Shown piece after piece: positions 25,544-37,333 of a stretch of DNA of 64,000 nucleotides. A program made the position numbers and the translations under genes. The notes beneath the pieces were generated by a model. That model was not told where the DNA came from and did not search any database. It worked only from the letters and a program-made list of their open reading frames with translations. The stretch is from NCBI RefSeq assembly GCF_000421745.1, contig NZ_ATXP01000005.1:62001-126000 (forward strand). Reading direction: 5' to 3'. How positions within the stretch are numbered: the first letter of the stretch is position 1; the number at the start of each line of letters is the position of its first letter. The stretch comes from Nesterenkonia alba DSM 19423 (GTDB taxonomy: Bacteria; Actinomycetota; Actinomycetes; Actinomycetales; Micrococcaceae).

Positions 25544-28123
25544 CTAGCTGGTTTCCTCAGGTTCTTTGAGTTCAGCTTCAGGTGTTTCGGCGTCGTCGCC
25601 GGCTTCTTCCCCGACAGCGGCCAGTGCGGCTCCAGAAGCACGGGCCACTTTGAGGATCCGGTCGTTCTTCCGCGGCTTGGCGAAGATCACGCCCATCGTG
25701 TCGCGACCCTTGGCCGGAACCCCGGAGACTGCGGAGCGGACCACATTGCCGCTGGCCATGACCACCAGCACCTCATCATCCTCTTCGACGACCATCGCGC
25801 CGACCAGGTCGCCGCGGTCTTCGACGAGTTTGCCGACCTTGATCCCTAGACCACCGCGGCCCTGCACCCGGTATTCGTCAACGTGGGTGCGCTTGGCGTA
25901 ACCGGCCTCGGTGACGACGAAGACGTAGGAGTCTTCGGTGACGACGTCGGCGGCAAGCAGTTCATCATCGTCGCGGAACTTCATCCCGGTCACCCCGGAC
26001 GTGGCACGGCCCATAGGACGCAACGCCTCGTCGGTGGCGGTAAACCGCAACGACTGACCCTTCCGGGAGACCAGCATGAGGTCATCAGTGGCTGAGACCA
26101 GCTTGGCCGAGACCAGCTCATCGTCCTCACGCAGGTTGATGGCAATGACTCCGGCCTGGCGCGGAGTGTCGTAGTCGGTCAGGCGGGTCTTCTTCACCAG
26201 ACCGGACTTCGTGGCCAGAACCAGGTAATCGGCGTCGTCGTAGGAACGCAGGGCGAGCACTCCGGCAATATGCTCCTCCGGCTGGAAGGCGACAATATTG
26301 GCCACATGCTGGCCCTTGGAGTCCCGGCCCGCCTCGGCGATGTCATAGCACTTGGTGCGGTACACCCGGCCGAGGTTGGTGAAGAAGAGGATCCAGTGGT
26401 GGGTTGTGGTGACGAAGAAATGCTCGACGACGTCGTCGGCGCGCAGCTGCGCCCCTCGCACCCCTTTGCCCCCACGGTTTTGCGCACGGAAGTTATCGAT
26501 CTTGGTCCGCTTGACGTAGCCATCGCGGGTGATGGAGACGACGACGTCCTCTTCGGGGATCAGATCTTCCATCGACATATCGCCGTCGTAGCCATAGAGG
26601 ATAGTGGTGCGCCGTTCGTCACCGTGCTTTTCGACGATGCCGTCGAGCTCCTCACCGATGATCGCGCGCTGACGATCCTCGGAGGCGAGGATCTCCTTGA
26701 AATCAGCGATCATGCGCATCAGCTCGTCGTACTCGTCCTGCAGACGCTGCCGCTCCAGCCCCACCAGACGGCGCAGCTGCATATCGACAATGGCGGTGGC
26801 CTGGTCGTCGTCGATGTCGAGTAGGGTCTTCAGGCCCTCACGAGCCTCGTCCACACTGGCCGAACCGCGGATGGTCTCGATGACTCGGTCGATGTCGTCG
26901 AGAGCCTTGAGCAGACCCACCTTGATGTGGGCTTCCTTTTCCGCCTTGTTCAGCCGGAACTGGGTGCGCCGGACGATGACGTCGATCTGGTGCATCACCC
27001 AGTGGTGGACGAAAGCATCCAAGCTCAGGGTGCGGGGGACACCATCGACCAGGGCCAGCATGTTGGCGGAGAAGTTCTCCTGCAGCTGGGTGTGCTTGTA
27101 GAGGTTGTTCAGCACGACCTTGGCCACGGCGTCGCGCTTGAGCACGATGACCAGCCGCTGACCGGTCCGCCCGGAGGACTCATCTCGGATCTCAGCGATC
27201 CCGGAGATCTTGCCGTCCTTGACCAGTTCAGCGATCTTCACCGCCAGCCGGTCCGGGTTGGCGTGGTACGGCAGCTCGGTCACCACCAGGCAGGTGCGGT
27301 TCTGGATCTCTTCGACGTTGACCACCGCGCGCATGGTGATCGACCCCCGCCCGGTGCGGTACGCCTCCTCGATTCCCTTAGTACCCAGGATCTGCGCACC
27401 CGTGGGGAAATCAGGTCCTTTGATCCGCTGCAAGAGAGCTTCGAGCAGTTCCTCCCGGGAAGCCTGCGGATTGGCCAAGTACCACTTCACGCCGTCGGCG
27501 ACTTCACGCAGATTGTGCGGAGGGATATTGGTGGCCATACCAACGGCGATCCCCGAGGAACCGTTGACCAGCAGGTTGGGGAACCGACTGGGCAGAACAA
27601 CCGGCTCCTGTTGCTTGCCGTCGTAGTTGTCCTGGAAATCGACAGTGTTCTCGTGGATGTCCCGGACCATCTCCATGGCCAGCGGGGCCATTTTGGTCTC
27701 GGTGTACCGGGGTGCGGCGGGACCATCGTCACCGGGGGAACCGAAGTTCCCCTGCCCGGCCACCAGCGGGTAGCGCATGACCCAGTCCTGGATGAGACGA
27801 GCCAGGGCATCATAGATCGCCGAGTCACCGTGCGGGTGGTAGGAGCCCATGACATCCCCGACCACACGGGAACACTTATTGAAGCTGCGATCTGGTCGGT
27901 AGCCGCCGTCGTACATCGCGTAGAGCACCCGGCGGTGAACTGGTTTCAGTCCGTCCCGGACGTCCGGCAACGCGCGGCCGACGATCACCGCCATCGCGTA
28001 GTCGAGGTAGGAGCGTTTCATCTCCGTCTGCAGGTCGATCTGCTCGACCTTGTCGGCGGGCAGGCCTCCGGGCAGCACGGGACCGTCGACGGCCTCGGGG
28101 TTCTCTGGCGGGTTCTCGCTCAC
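25544..28123 (-). CDS. gyrA: DNA gyrase subunit A
   Basis: Cuts and rejoins DNA in the gyrase tetramer. 859 residues, with the catalytic Tyr140 in APRYTETKM, the breakage-reunion domain, and C-terminal beta-pinwheel blades including the GyrA box QNRGGKG. The quinolone-resistance loop reads [12 protein letters not shown] with Ser101 and Asp105, the unmutated residues at those positions. An acidic tail ([16 protein letters not shown]) closes the protein. It starts GTG, 58 bp after gyrB. Confidence 0.98.
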   Translation of the reverse strand: MSENPPENPEAVDGPVLPGGLPADKVEQIDLQTEMKRSYLDYAMAVIVGRALPDVRDGLKPVHRRVLYAMYDGGYRPDRSFNKCSRVVGDVMGSYHPHGDSAIYDALARLIQDWVMRYPLVAGQGNFGSPGDDGPAAPRYTETKMAPLAMEMVRDIHENTVDFQDNYDGKQQEPVVLPSRFPNLLVNGSSGIAVGMATNIPPHNLREVADGVKWYLANPQASREELLEALLQRIKGPDFPTGAQILGTKGIEEAYRTGRGSITMRAVVNVEEIQNRTCLVVTELPYHANPDRLAVKIAELVKDGKISGIAEIRDESSGRTGQRLVIVLKRDAVAKVVLNNLYKHTQLQENFSANMLALVDGVPRTLSLDAFVHHWVMHQIDVIVRRTQFRLNKAEKEAHIKVGLLKALDDIDRVIETIRGSASVDEAREGLKTLLDIDDDQATAIVDMQLRRLVGLERQRLQDEYDELMRMIADFKEILASEDRQRAIIGEELDGIVEKHGDERRTTILYGYDGDMSMEDLIPEEDVVVSITRDGYVKRTKIDNFRAQNRGGKGVRGAQLRADDVVEHFFVTTTHHWILFFTNLGRVYRTKCYDIAEAGRDSKGQHVANIVAFQPEEHIAGVLALRSYDDADYLVLATKSGLVKKTRLTDYDTPRQAGVIAINLREDDELVSAKLVSATDDLMLVSRKGQSLRFTATDEALRPMGRATSGVTGMKFRDDDELLAADVVTEDSYVFVVTEAGYAKRTHVDEYRVQGRGGLGIKVGKLVEDRGDLVGAMVVEEDDEVLVVMASGNVVRSAVSGVPAKGRDTMGVIFAKPRKNDRILKVARASGAALAAVGEEAGDDAETPEAELKEPEETS

Positions 28124-28181
28124 TGGAAGCTGTGTCCTTACGTGCGGTCGGTATCAGATAAAGGCGACGGCGGGCGGCCGG

Positions 28182-30365
<2,184 letters not shown>

Positions 30366-30488
30366 CTATCTGCCGCTGAGCGGGCCGGGAAGTGTGCTCG
30401 GACCGATTCGGACTCCGCAGCATGATGGTGGGATCATCTGCGGCCCCCTCAGCGCGGCACAGCGCCGCCTGCGCTTCGAATACCTTGA

Positions 30489-30615
30489 GCGCGGCCACGG
30501 AGGAAAACCGCGGAGGATCCCTTGTGGGAGCACGTTTACCTTTGGGAGCTAGGTTCTTGAGCTCTCAAAGGTAAACGGCGAGTGAAGGAGGAGGGGTTTT
30601 CCGTAGTGGCCGCGC
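30489..30615. repeat. Structured repeat element, copy 1 (three-stem)
   Basis: The outer arms 30489-30509 and 30595-30615 pair over 18 of 21 positions. Inside are GGAGGAT, a small hairpin TCCC-TTGT-GGGA at 30518-30529, and an 18-bp hairpin 30533-30550/30560-30577 with the 9-base loop AGGTTCTTG. GCGAGTGAAGGAGGA then leads to the right arm. Copy 2 at 33721-33903 has the same plan and the same conserved unpaired blocks, but different stem sequences that still pair. A possible 34-codon frame starts at GTG 30606 on the plus strand after AAGGAGGAGG. It reads TRFSRDEALELG then IVSVAAWIQLHRR and weakly resembles N-termini of AbiEi/DUF559-type proteins. Confidence 0.75.
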
Positions 30616-30713
30616 GGACTCGGTTTTCTCGGGATGAGGCATTGGAGCTTGGAATCGTCTCTGTGGCCGCGTGGATTCAGCTCCACCGGCGAGCCGGCGC
30701 TTCAGAGTGATTC

Positions 30714-31268
30714 TTACCCGTAGGTGTCACGGGGACCGCGGCCGCGCACAGAGTAGCGCCCCTTTTTCCAACTAGGTGCTGCGGGCCCGCGGATCTCAAC
30801 ATCAGTGACAATGCCTGGACCCAGTTCGCGTTCAAAAACATCCATCAGCTGCGGTTTCATCAATTTCAGGTTCGTCGCCCAAGCAGTGGAATCACAGATC
30901 ACGACGACGACGCCGTCGGCGAAGCTCTCCGGAGTGCAGTGCTCGGCGATGCTCGGCCCCACCAACTGATCCCACCGGGTGATGACCGATCCCACCGCCA
31001 CCGGGGCGCTCCACCCCCTCGAGCGGATCAGGCCTTTGACCAGACCGCCCAGGGGTTTGGGATCCCGAAGATCGCCGGGTTGCCGCGGAGCCTTGGCCTC
31101 GCGGGCCGTACTGCGCGGGTTCTTCGCCAAACCATGGGAGCTCAGCGGTTTGCGCAGCCGGTACTCTCCCCGATCTTCAGCGGCACGGCGGAACCGCCGA
31201 TAGAGCACCACCGCGGCATCCTCGTACTCCGGGGTGGTCGGTTCTTCCGGGGAAACAGCAGAGCTCAT
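30714..31268 (-). CDS. dciA: DciA-like protein (DUF721)
   Basis: 184 residues. The C-terminal half is a DUF721 domain (VITRWDQLVGPSIAEHCTPE, LKLMKPQLMDVFERELG); the N-terminus is basic and disordered. DciA is the replicative helicase operator or loader in bacteria without DnaC. Position between recF and gyrB is the actinobacterial standard. The ATG overlaps the recF stop by 4 bp. Confidence 0.9.
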   Translation of the reverse strand: MSSAVSPEEPTTPEYEDAAVVLYRRFRRAAEDRGEYRLRKPLSSHGLAKNPRSTAREAKAPRQPGDLRDPKPLGGLVKGLIRSRGWSAPVAVGSVITRWDQLVGPSIAEHCTPESFADGVVVVICDSTAWATNLKLMKPQLMDVFERELGPGIVTDVEIRGPAAPSWKKGRYSVRGRGPRDTYG

Positions 31269-32473
31269 GATCTCGAGTTTGCCGGGGGGCTTTGGTGGGG
31301 TTCAACGCTGCTGATCTGTTCGACGGAACGGACCCGGTAGGCGTTGGCCAAGAGGTGTTCGGGCACGTCGTCGTCAACGGCAGCGGTGACGATAACCTGT
31401 TCAGCCTCGCCGGTGAGATCGGCCAGCCGGGCCCGGCGCCGGGCATCGAGTTCAGCGAATACGTCGTCGAGGATGAGGATGGGTTCCGCCCCTTCGGTGG
31501 GGTCATCTTCCGCCAGGGCACGGTAGGAAGCGATCCGCAGTGCTAAGGCATAAGACCAGGTTTCCCCGTGGGAGGCGTAGCCTTTGACCGGGGTGTCATC
31601 CAGGGTGAAGCGCACGTCATCACGGTGCGGTCCCACCAAGGTTAATGCCCGGTCACGTTCCTGCTTGTGGACTTCGTGTAGTCGGCGCAGTAAGGCCTCG
31701 GTGAGCTCCTCAGTCGTGAGGCTCTCTAGGTTTTGATCCTGTTCGCCGGAGTCGCCGGCGTCGTCGTCATATCCGCTTAAGGAACTGAGCTGGCTCATCC
31801 GGGCAGTCCGGACACTCTGCGAAATCTGGTGGTAGGCCTCTGTGACGTGCGGGCGCAACGCGGCGATGACATCACCCCGGGCCCGGAGCAGCCGGGCTCC
31901 GGAGGTGGCCAACTGCTGATCCCACACCGCCAATGTGGACTCATGAGTGGGGGTGAATCCCTCATGACGGATGGACTTCAGCAGGGCGTTGCGCTGACGC
32001 AGCACCTTCTCATATTCCTGCCGGACCGTGGCCAGGGCAGGACGCAACTGGACAACCAGGGTGTCGAAGAACTTCCGCCGGGCACTGGGAGATCCTTTGA
32101 TGAGTTCAAGGTCTTCCGGGGCGAAGAGCACAGTGCGCAACACGCCGAGAATCTCCGCGGCACGTACCGGTGACCCCCGGTTGATCCGGGCGCGATTCGC
32201 TCGCCCAGGGTTGATCTCCACCTCCAGGACAGCTTCCCTGTTCCCCCGGTGGGCGTTGGCGCGGATAAAGGCCTGGTCTTGCCCGTGGCGGACCAGAGGC
32301 GCATCAGCAGAGACCCGGTGTGAGGACAAGGTAGAGAGGTACCCGACGGCCTCAGCGATATTGGTCTTGCCCACACCGTTGAACCCAAGCAGCACATTGG
32401 GGCCCGGTTCTAGGGTCAGCTGGGCGTGGTCATAGCTGCGGAAATTCTCCAGGGTTAGCTGGCTCAGCCGCAC
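31265..32473 (-). CDS. recF: RecF recombination/repair protein
   Basis: SMC-like ATPase that loads RecA at gapped DNA with RecOR. 402 residues with Walker A GFNGVGKTNI at the N-terminus (after LTLENFRSYDHAQL), the signature region GSPSARRKFFD, and Walker B PILILDDVFAELDARRR near the C-terminus. It starts GTG, 19 bp after dnaN. Confidence 0.97.
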   Translation of the reverse strand: MRLSQLTLENFRSYDHAQLTLEPGPNVLLGFNGVGKTNIAEAVGYLSTLSSHRVSADAPLVRHGQDQAFIRANAHRGNREAVLEVEINPGRANRARINRGSPVRAAEILGVLRTVLFAPEDLELIKGSPSARRKFFDTLVVQLRPALATVRQEYEKVLRQRNALLKSIRHEGFTPTHESTLAVWDQQLATSGARLLRARGDVIAALRPHVTEAYHQISQSVRTARMSQLSSLSGYDDDAGDSGEQDQNLESLTTEELTEALLRRLHEVHKQERDRALTLVGPHRDDVRFTLDDTPVKGYASHGETWSYALALRIASYRALAEDDPTEGAEPILILDDVFAELDARRRARLADLTGEAEQVIVTAAVDDDVPEHLLANAYRVRSVEQISSVEPHQSPPANSRS

Positions 32474-32492
32474 AACACGGCCCCCTTTCCCG

Positions 32493-33620
32493 CTACTGGT
32501 TGAGCAGGCGCACCGGCATCAGCAGGTACCGGAAATCCGTGGAGTTCTCCCCATCGGGGGCCTCCTGCGGGGTGATCATGGCCGGTTTGGGGGCTGAGAC
32601 AAAGGAGAACCGCAGGTACTCAGTGTCCACCACGTTGAGCCCCTCGTTGAGGTAGGCCGGGTTAAAGCCCACAGTGATCGGCTCACCGGTGAGCTGAGCC
32701 TCAATGACTTCTGAGGCCGAGGCGTTGTCATCGACGCCGGCATCCAGGGTGACCCGGTTGTCCTCGGTGAATTGCAACCGGACATGACCGTTGCGTTCTG
32801 AGACCAAGGAAACACGGCGGGCCGCTTCAATGAGGTCAGAGGTCCGCACCACCGCGTGGATGGGTGTTTCCTCCGGGAAAAGTTGCCGGATCTTCGGGTA
32901 GTCACCATCCACCAGTGTGCTGGTGGTCCGACGGCCACCGGAGGAAAACCCGACCAGACCGTCATCCTCAGACAGTGCGATCGACAACTCCCCGCCGCCG
33001 GCCAGTGACTTGGCCACATCGTTGAGCGTCTTGGCTTTAATGAGCAGCGAGGTGGAGATATCCGGTTGTGCCGGCGACCAGTGAATCTCCCGCATCGCCA
33101 GGCGATATCGGTCGGTGGCGAGGAAGGTGATGGTATCCCCCTCCAGTTCGACCTTCACCGCGGTGAGAATGGGCAGTGTGTCATCCCGTGAAGCCGCGGT
33201 GATGACCTGGGAAACAGCCTTGGCGAACCCTGCTCCGTCGATACTGCCTGCAGTCTCCGGTTGACCCGGCAGATCTGGGTACTCGTCTACCGGCATCGTG
33301 GCCAGAGTGAACCGAGACGACTTACACGTCACCAAGACCTTGGAGTCTTCTAAAGTGAGGGTCACCGGAGCGTTCGGCAGGGACTTCACAATGTCATTGA
33401 GCAGCCGCCCGGAGACCAAGACGGTGCCCTCGGTGCTGACCTCGGCTTCGATGTGCAGCTGCGCGGAGACTTCGTAGTCAAAGCTAGAAATCGTAACGAT
33501 GGAATTCTCCGCGGTGACCAACAACCCGGAGAGAACAGGTGCCGGGGGGCGGAGGGAGAGTGCGCGTGCTGCCCAGGAGACGGCTTCAGTCAGCACGTCA
33601 CGGTCCACGGTGAACTGCAC
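32493..33620 (-). CDS. dnaN: DNA polymerase III beta sliding clamp
   Basis: Processivity clamp that encircles DNA. 375 residues in three repeated clamp domains, starting MQFTVDRDVLTEAVSWAARAL and ending in the conserved RYLLMPVRLLNQ type of terminus. The GTG start at 33620 follows GAGGGA. It lies across the oriC gap from dnaA. Confidence 0.98.
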   Translation of the reverse strand: MQFTVDRDVLTEAVSWAARALSLRPPAPVLSGLLVTAENSIVTISSFDYEVSAQLHIEAEVSTEGTVLVSGRLLNDIVKSLPNAPVTLTLEDSKVLVTCKSSRFTLATMPVDEYPDLPGQPETAGSIDGAGFAKAVSQVITAASRDDTLPILTAVKVELEGDTITFLATDRYRLAMREIHWSPAQPDISTSLLIKAKTLNDVAKSLAGGGELSIALSEDDGLVGFSSGGRRTTSTLVDGDYPKIRQLFPEETPIHAVVRTSDLIEAARRVSLVSERNGHVRLQFTEDNRVTLDAGVDDNASASEVIEAQLTGEPITVGFNPAYLNEGLNVVDTEYLRFSFVSAPKPAMITPQEAPDGENSTDFRYLLMPVRLLNQ

Positions 33621-33720
33621 AGAGTCTCCCTCAGGTCAAGCGTCAAACTGGTCGTGTCTGATGGTTGAGCTTACTAGATGAGCTGTGTGCACGATACAAA
33701 ACCCCAAGATATGGGTGCAC

Positions 33721-33903
33721 GGTGGGGTGGTACAGCACCCGGAGGATTCTCCCTGACGTGGCCCGCACAAACAGAACCCTGTGTTTGCACGGGTCCCTAA
33801 CGTCAGGGGCCCCTGTGCGAGCGCGTTTACCTACGCGAGCTAGTTTCGTGAGCTCGCGTAGGTAAACGGCGAGTGAAGGAGGAGGGTGCTGTACCACCCC
33901 ACC
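33721..33903. repeat. Structured repeat element, copy 2 (three-stem), in the dnaA-dnaN gap
   Basis: A perfect 20-bp outer stem, GGTGGGGTGGTACAGCACCC at 33721-33740 with its complement at 33884-33903. Inside are GGAGGAT (33741), a long second arm closed by CCCTGACGT/ACGTCAGGG (33751-33759 with 33800-33808), and a perfect 18-bp hairpin 33824-33841/33851-33868 with the 9-base loop AGTTTCGTG. GCGAGTGAAGGAGGA precedes the right arm. The hairpin keeps CGTTTACCT and AGCT ends from copy 1, but its middle differs on both strands, so pairing is preserved. Confidence 0.8.
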
Positions 33904-34364
33904 CTCAGGTCGCTACCGGGCGCTCACTGTGCGTTGTTGAGAGTTTGATGGATGAAAAGGGTAGAAGTGTGAGTAGCGGGTGTGGATTCTGTGGATAACC
34001 GCCCTCTTCGCGCTCATCCGGAGAGTTTGCCTGTGAGTTCACCGGTGGACTGTCCACGGCGTGGTTGTGCATGAGGGGTGGAGAGAAAACCGCATGGTGA
34101 TGCGGATTCCTCAGGTTCGGCGTCGTCGTCCCCAATCATCGACCAGTTCTGCACTGTATTTTCCACGAGGTTTTCCACAGGTGTGCGAGGCGGGTGTACC
34201 GTCCTCCACTTCAGCTTGTGGAAATGTGGGGAAAACTGTGGAGATTCGAGATGTCAAAACCCGTGCCGGGCGCTGATGGAGCGGAACTACATCAGTGAAA
34301 GTTGTGCACGACGCCGATTCCCACACCCGTGGACCACGAACTTGACGGCCCAGGGCGACTCAGT
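33904..34364. other. Chromosomal replication origin (oriC), DnaA-box cluster
   Basis: The dnaA-dnaN gap is the actinobacterial origin. DnaA-box-like 9-mers include a perfect TGTGGATAA at 33990-33998 (complement TTATCCACA), TGTGGATTC at 33981, TTTTCCACA at 34171, TTGTGGAAA at 34216, CTGTGGAGA near 34236 and TTGTGCACG at 34302. They occur in both orientations. No clear AT-rich unwinding element is visible. The remaining 100 bases from 33621 to 33720 hold the dnaN promoter area and nothing else recognised. Confidence 0.88.
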
Positions 34365-35864
34365 TCACCGCTGCTGCTTGATCTTGTTTGTCAGTTCTGT
34401 GACCTGGTTGAACACGGCACGACGTTCGGCCATGAGTTCCCGGATTTTCCGTTCGGCATAGATCACCGTGGTGTGGTCACGCCCGCCCAGAGCCTGACCG
34501 ATCTTCGGCAGCGACATCTCCGTCAGCTCCCGCAACAGGTACATGGCGATCTGCCGGGCGGTGACGAGATTGCGGCTGCGGGACTTCGACATCAGGTCGT
34601 CTACGGTGAAGTTGTAGTACTCGGCCGTGGCGTTGATGATCTGCTCGGCGGTGATCTCCTGGAGGTGGTCATCGGAGATCAGATCCCGCATCACGTGCTC
34701 GGCCAGATCCAGGTCCACGTGCTGCTTGTTGAGGTTGGCATAGGCGTTGACTCGAATGAGGGCACCCTCTAGCTCCCGGATATTCGTGGAGATCTTCGAG
34801 CCGATGTACTCCAAGACATCATCAGGGCAGGAGAAATTCTCCGCATTGGCTTTTTTCCGCAGAATCGCGATGCGGGTTTCCAGTTCGGGCGGCTGGATGT
34901 CGGTGATGAGACCCCACTCGAACCGGGATCGTAGACGTTCTTCGAAACCGGAGAGCTGCTTTGGTGGCAGGTCCGAGGTGATGACTACTTGTTTGTTGTT
35001 GTTGTACAGCGTGTTGAAAGTGTGGAAGAACTCTTCGACAGTGCGTTCCTTATCCGCCAGGAACTGGATGTCATCGAGTAGCAGGATGTCTACATTGCGG
35101 TAGAGGTGCTTGAAACTGGCCCCCTCGTCATCGCGGATGGAGTTGATGAAGTCATTGGTGAACTCCTCCGAGTTCACGTACCGCACCCGGATCCCGGAGT
35201 AGAGCCGTTGGGCGTAGTGGCCGATGGCATGGAGTAAGTGAGTCTTGCCGAGACCGGAGTCACCGTAGATGAACAGCGGGTTGTAGGCCTTAGCGGGGGC
35301 TTCAGCGACCGCGTTGGCTGCAGCGTGAGCAAACCGGTTAGAGGACCCGATGACGAACGTGTCGAAGGTATACCGCGGGTTCAACCGAGAGGCCTCAAAG
35401 GTCTCACCGCTGTGTGGAACGCCGAAAGAGGTTCTCGGTGCTGCCGGTGCGGGTTCCGGTGACATCACCAGCGGGGTCTCAGCAGACGACGGCGCCGGCT
35501 CGGGATGTTCTGCCTGATCGCCGGCAGTTTCCGGGGAGGCTGTAGTGGGTGTGGCCGCCGAATCACCGGAGCGCTGCTGTTTCTTGCCCAGCTCGGGGTC
35601 GATGACATAGGCGCAGAGCACTTCTTTGCCGAAGACGGTCCGCAAAGCACCGGAGAGCTGGGACTGCAATGTCGACTGCATCAATTCACGGACCCGCTCA
35701 TGGGGCACCGCCAATAAAAGGGTGTCTCCGATGAGTTGGTCACTTTGAGGGACGGCGCGCCCGACGTCGGTCAGCTTCAGCCCGGTGATCCCGTGGTTCT
35801 CCCGCAGTTCGGTGAGCACCTGCTGCCATTTGGCGGATACGCTGGTCTCCTCGTCCTCCGACAC
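34365..35864 (-). CDS. dnaA: Chromosomal replication initiator DnaA
   Basis: AAA+ initiator that melts oriC. The GTG at 35864 has GGAGGA eight bases upstream and gives 499 residues beginning [17 protein letters not shown]. After domain I and a Pro/Ala/Ser-rich domain II (about 100-160) come Walker [12 protein letters not shown], Walker [12 protein letters not shown], and the C-terminal DNA-binding signature [16 protein letters not shown] longer reading back to 35963 adds 33 residues unlike DnaA and was rejected. Confidence 0.97.
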   Translation of the reverse strand: MSEDEETSVSAKWQQVLTELRENHGITGLKLTDVGRAVPQSDQLIGDTLLLAVPHERVRELMQSTLQSQLSGALRTVFGKEVLCAYVIDPELGKKQQRSGDSAATPTTASPETAGDQAEHPEPAPSSAETPLVMSPEPAPAAPRTSFGVPHSGETFEASRLNPRYTFDTFVIGSSNRFAHAAANAVAEAPAKAYNPLFIYGDSGLGKTHLLHAIGHYAQRLYSGIRVRYVNSEEFTNDFINSIRDDEGASFKHLYRNVDILLLDDIQFLADKERTVEEFFHTFNTLYNNNKQVVITSDLPPKQLSGFEERLRSRFEWGLITDIQPPELETRIAILRKKANAENFSCPDDVLEYIGSKISTNIRELEGALIRVNAYANLNKQHVDLDLAEHVMRDLISDDHLQEITAEQIINATAEYYNFTVDDLMSKSRSRNLVTARQIAMYLLRELTEMSLPKIGQALGGRDHTTVIYAERKIRELMAERRAVFNQVTELTNKIKQQR

Positions 35865-36135
35865 GCTGTGGATCCTCCGGCACTGGGTCTCGACGTCATG
35901 GTATTGCCCAGACAGTATTCCACAGGTTGTGAACTTCGCTGTGGGAAAGATGTGGGCGACCACCCAGTGTGACGTAGTTTGCGCGGATCCGCATGTGGAG
36001 ACACAGCAGCAAATTGACTCAGGACAAAGACGGCGCGTAGTGTTGACAGGTCACCCTGTCGACTTCGCGCGCCTTTGGGCCGCGCGACCAGGGACTGAAC
36101 CAGACTTTCACATCCATCACTTTGGGAGTACTACA
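35865..36135. promoter_or_regulatory. Divergent dnaA / rpmH promoter region
   Basis: The 271-bp gap carries DnaA-box-like strings near dnaA (TTCCACAGGTTGTGAAC about 35918-35934, and GTGGGAAAGATGTGGG), consistent with dnaA self-regulation. For rpmH, TTGACA at 36043-36048 is a good -35 hexamer and lies inside a perfect hairpin GACAGG-TCAC-CCTGTC (36045-36060). No obvious -10 hexamer is seen at the standard distance. Confidence 0.55.
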
Positions 36136-36273
36136 GTGAGCAAGCGGACTTTCCAGCCGAGCAACCGCCGTCGCAGCCGCAAGCACGGCTTCCGTTCCCG
36201 GATGCGCACCCGCGCCGGCCGGTCCATCATCTCTGCGCGCCGAAGCAGCGGGCGTAAGAAGCTCTCCGCCTGA
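36136..36273 (+). CDS. rpmH: Ribosomal protein bL34
   Basis: 45 residues, [20 protein letters not shown] then [16 protein letters not shown]; a full-length L34 of the large subunit. It starts GTG after GGGAG. First gene of the rightward rpmH-rnpA-yidD-yidC-jag-rsmG cluster. Confidence 0.98.
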   Translation: MSKRTFQPSNRRRSRKHGFRSRMRTRAGRSIISARRSSGRKKLSA

Positions 36274-36287
36274 GCTGCCAGCACATA

Positions 36288-36322
36288 ACGGCCCGCCACC
36301 GGCTTCGGGGCGGGCCGTTTTT
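36288..36322 (+). terminator. Intrinsic terminator/attenuator between rpmH and rnpA
   Basis: ACGGCCCGCC at 36288-36297 pairs with GGCGGGCCGT at 36309-36318, followed by a T-run. Only 20 bp before rnpA, so it probably sets the high rpmH to low rnpA ratio by partial termination. Confidence 0.9.
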
Positions 36323-36341
36323 GCATCCACAAGGCTGAACT

Positions 36342-36767
36342 ATGCTGCCGCGCGAACATCGGATCACCCGTAAGCGGGACTTCTCTGCCGTGATGAAACG
36401 CGGCGCGCGTGCTGGGACAAGCACCGTGGTGGTGAGTGTCCTGCCGGTGGAGGCTGGGCCGGTGCGCTGGCGCTGCGGCTTCATCGTCTCCAAAGCCGTG
36501 GGCAATGCCGTGATGCGTCACCGGACCACGCGCAGGCTGCGGCACATCATCGCGGAACTGATGGCCCAGAGGGACGACTTCCCAGGCAACGGTGGAATCG
36601 ACGTCGTCGTGCGTGCCCTGCCGGCTGCCGCCGCAGCAGAGCACTCCGTGTTAGTGACAGATCTCAGCAGCGGTCTGCGCCGGGCTGTGAAAAAAGCTGC
36701 TGGCCGGGAGAAGCACCGCGGACAGCCGAGCCACAAGCACCGTGCCATGGGTGAGCATGATGGGTGA
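36342..36767 (+). CDS. rnpA: Ribonuclease P protein component
   Basis: 141 residues; assists the RNase P RNA in 5' tRNA maturation. The signature SKAVGNAVMRHRTTRRLRH holds the RNA-binding arginines. The C-terminus is extended by about 20 basic residues (GREKHRGQPSHKHRAMGEHDG region). Overlaps yidD. Confidence 0.96.
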   Translation: MLPREHRITRKRDFSAVMKRGARAGTSTVVVSVLPVEAGPVRWRCGFIVSKAVGNAVMRHRTTRRLRHIIAELMAQRDDFPGNGGIDVVVRALPAAAAAEHSVLVTDLSSGLRRAVKKAAGREKHRGQPSHKHRAMGEHDG

Positions 36768-37245
36768 GCACCAGCCACCCCAGATGAGGGAAACCTCCGC
36801 CTCAGCCCATGGGTGGCTCCGCCACGCCGACTATTACGTAGCACCGGGGCAAACACCCGGGCAGCCCGGTCCCGCTCCTGGTGAAGAGGAGCTGCGTCGC
36901 GGGCACTGGGGATGGCTACGCCAAGCGCCCTCCTACCCCTTCATCCTGTTCATCAAAGCTTGGCGACTGTTGATCTCGCCGCTGTACGGGCAGGTGTGCA
37001 GCTTTTACCCCAGTTGCTCGGCCTATGGGCTGGAAGCGGTCACCTCCCACGGGTTGATCCGCGGCAGTCTCTACACTGTGTGGCGGATTCTGCGGTGCAA
37101 TCCATGGTCCGGTGGAGGTATCGACCACGTGCCTGTTTCGGGCAGGATTTGGCGCGAGGACGCGATCCCCGGGATCATAGAGCAAAACCATCCACCGATG
37201 GACGCTGAAGAAGAGACCCTGGAGCCGGACGAGAAGTCAGGTTGA
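36757..37245 (+). CDS. yidD: YidD membrane protein insertion efficiency factor
   Basis: The core is standard (FIKAWRLLISPLYGQVCSFY then PSCSAYGLEAV, and TVWRILRCNPWSGGG). It aids YidC-dependent insertion. At 162 residues it is about twice the usual length because of an N-terminal extension of some 55 residues and an acidic tail. The start is uncertain among 36742, 36757 and 36760, all overlapping the end of rnpA. Confidence 0.93.
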   Translation: MMGEHQPPQMRETSASAHGWLRHADYYVAPGQTPGQPGPAPGEEELRRGHWGWLRQAPSYPFILFIKAWRLLISPLYGQVCSFYPSCSAYGLEAVTSHGLIRGSLYTVWRILRCNPWSGGGIDHVPVSGRIWREDAIPGIIEQNHPPMDAEEETLEPDEKSG

Positions 37246-37333
37246 TCCCGTACTCTGGGCCTGTTCTGTGCGCGTTCATACACACCGGGCAGCCAACGAG
37301 GCACTGCGCTCGGTCTGAGACTCTGAGAGATAC

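Noticed and set aside
30489-33903. Structured repeats read as a CRISPR array or integron attC sites
   Set aside because: Only two copies 3 kb apart with no spacers or cas genes; ends lack the conserved integron core sites and no integron integrase is present.
35865-35963. Longer DnaA N-terminus
   Set aside because: The added residues are unlike DnaA domain I, and GGAGGA is correctly placed before GTG 35864.
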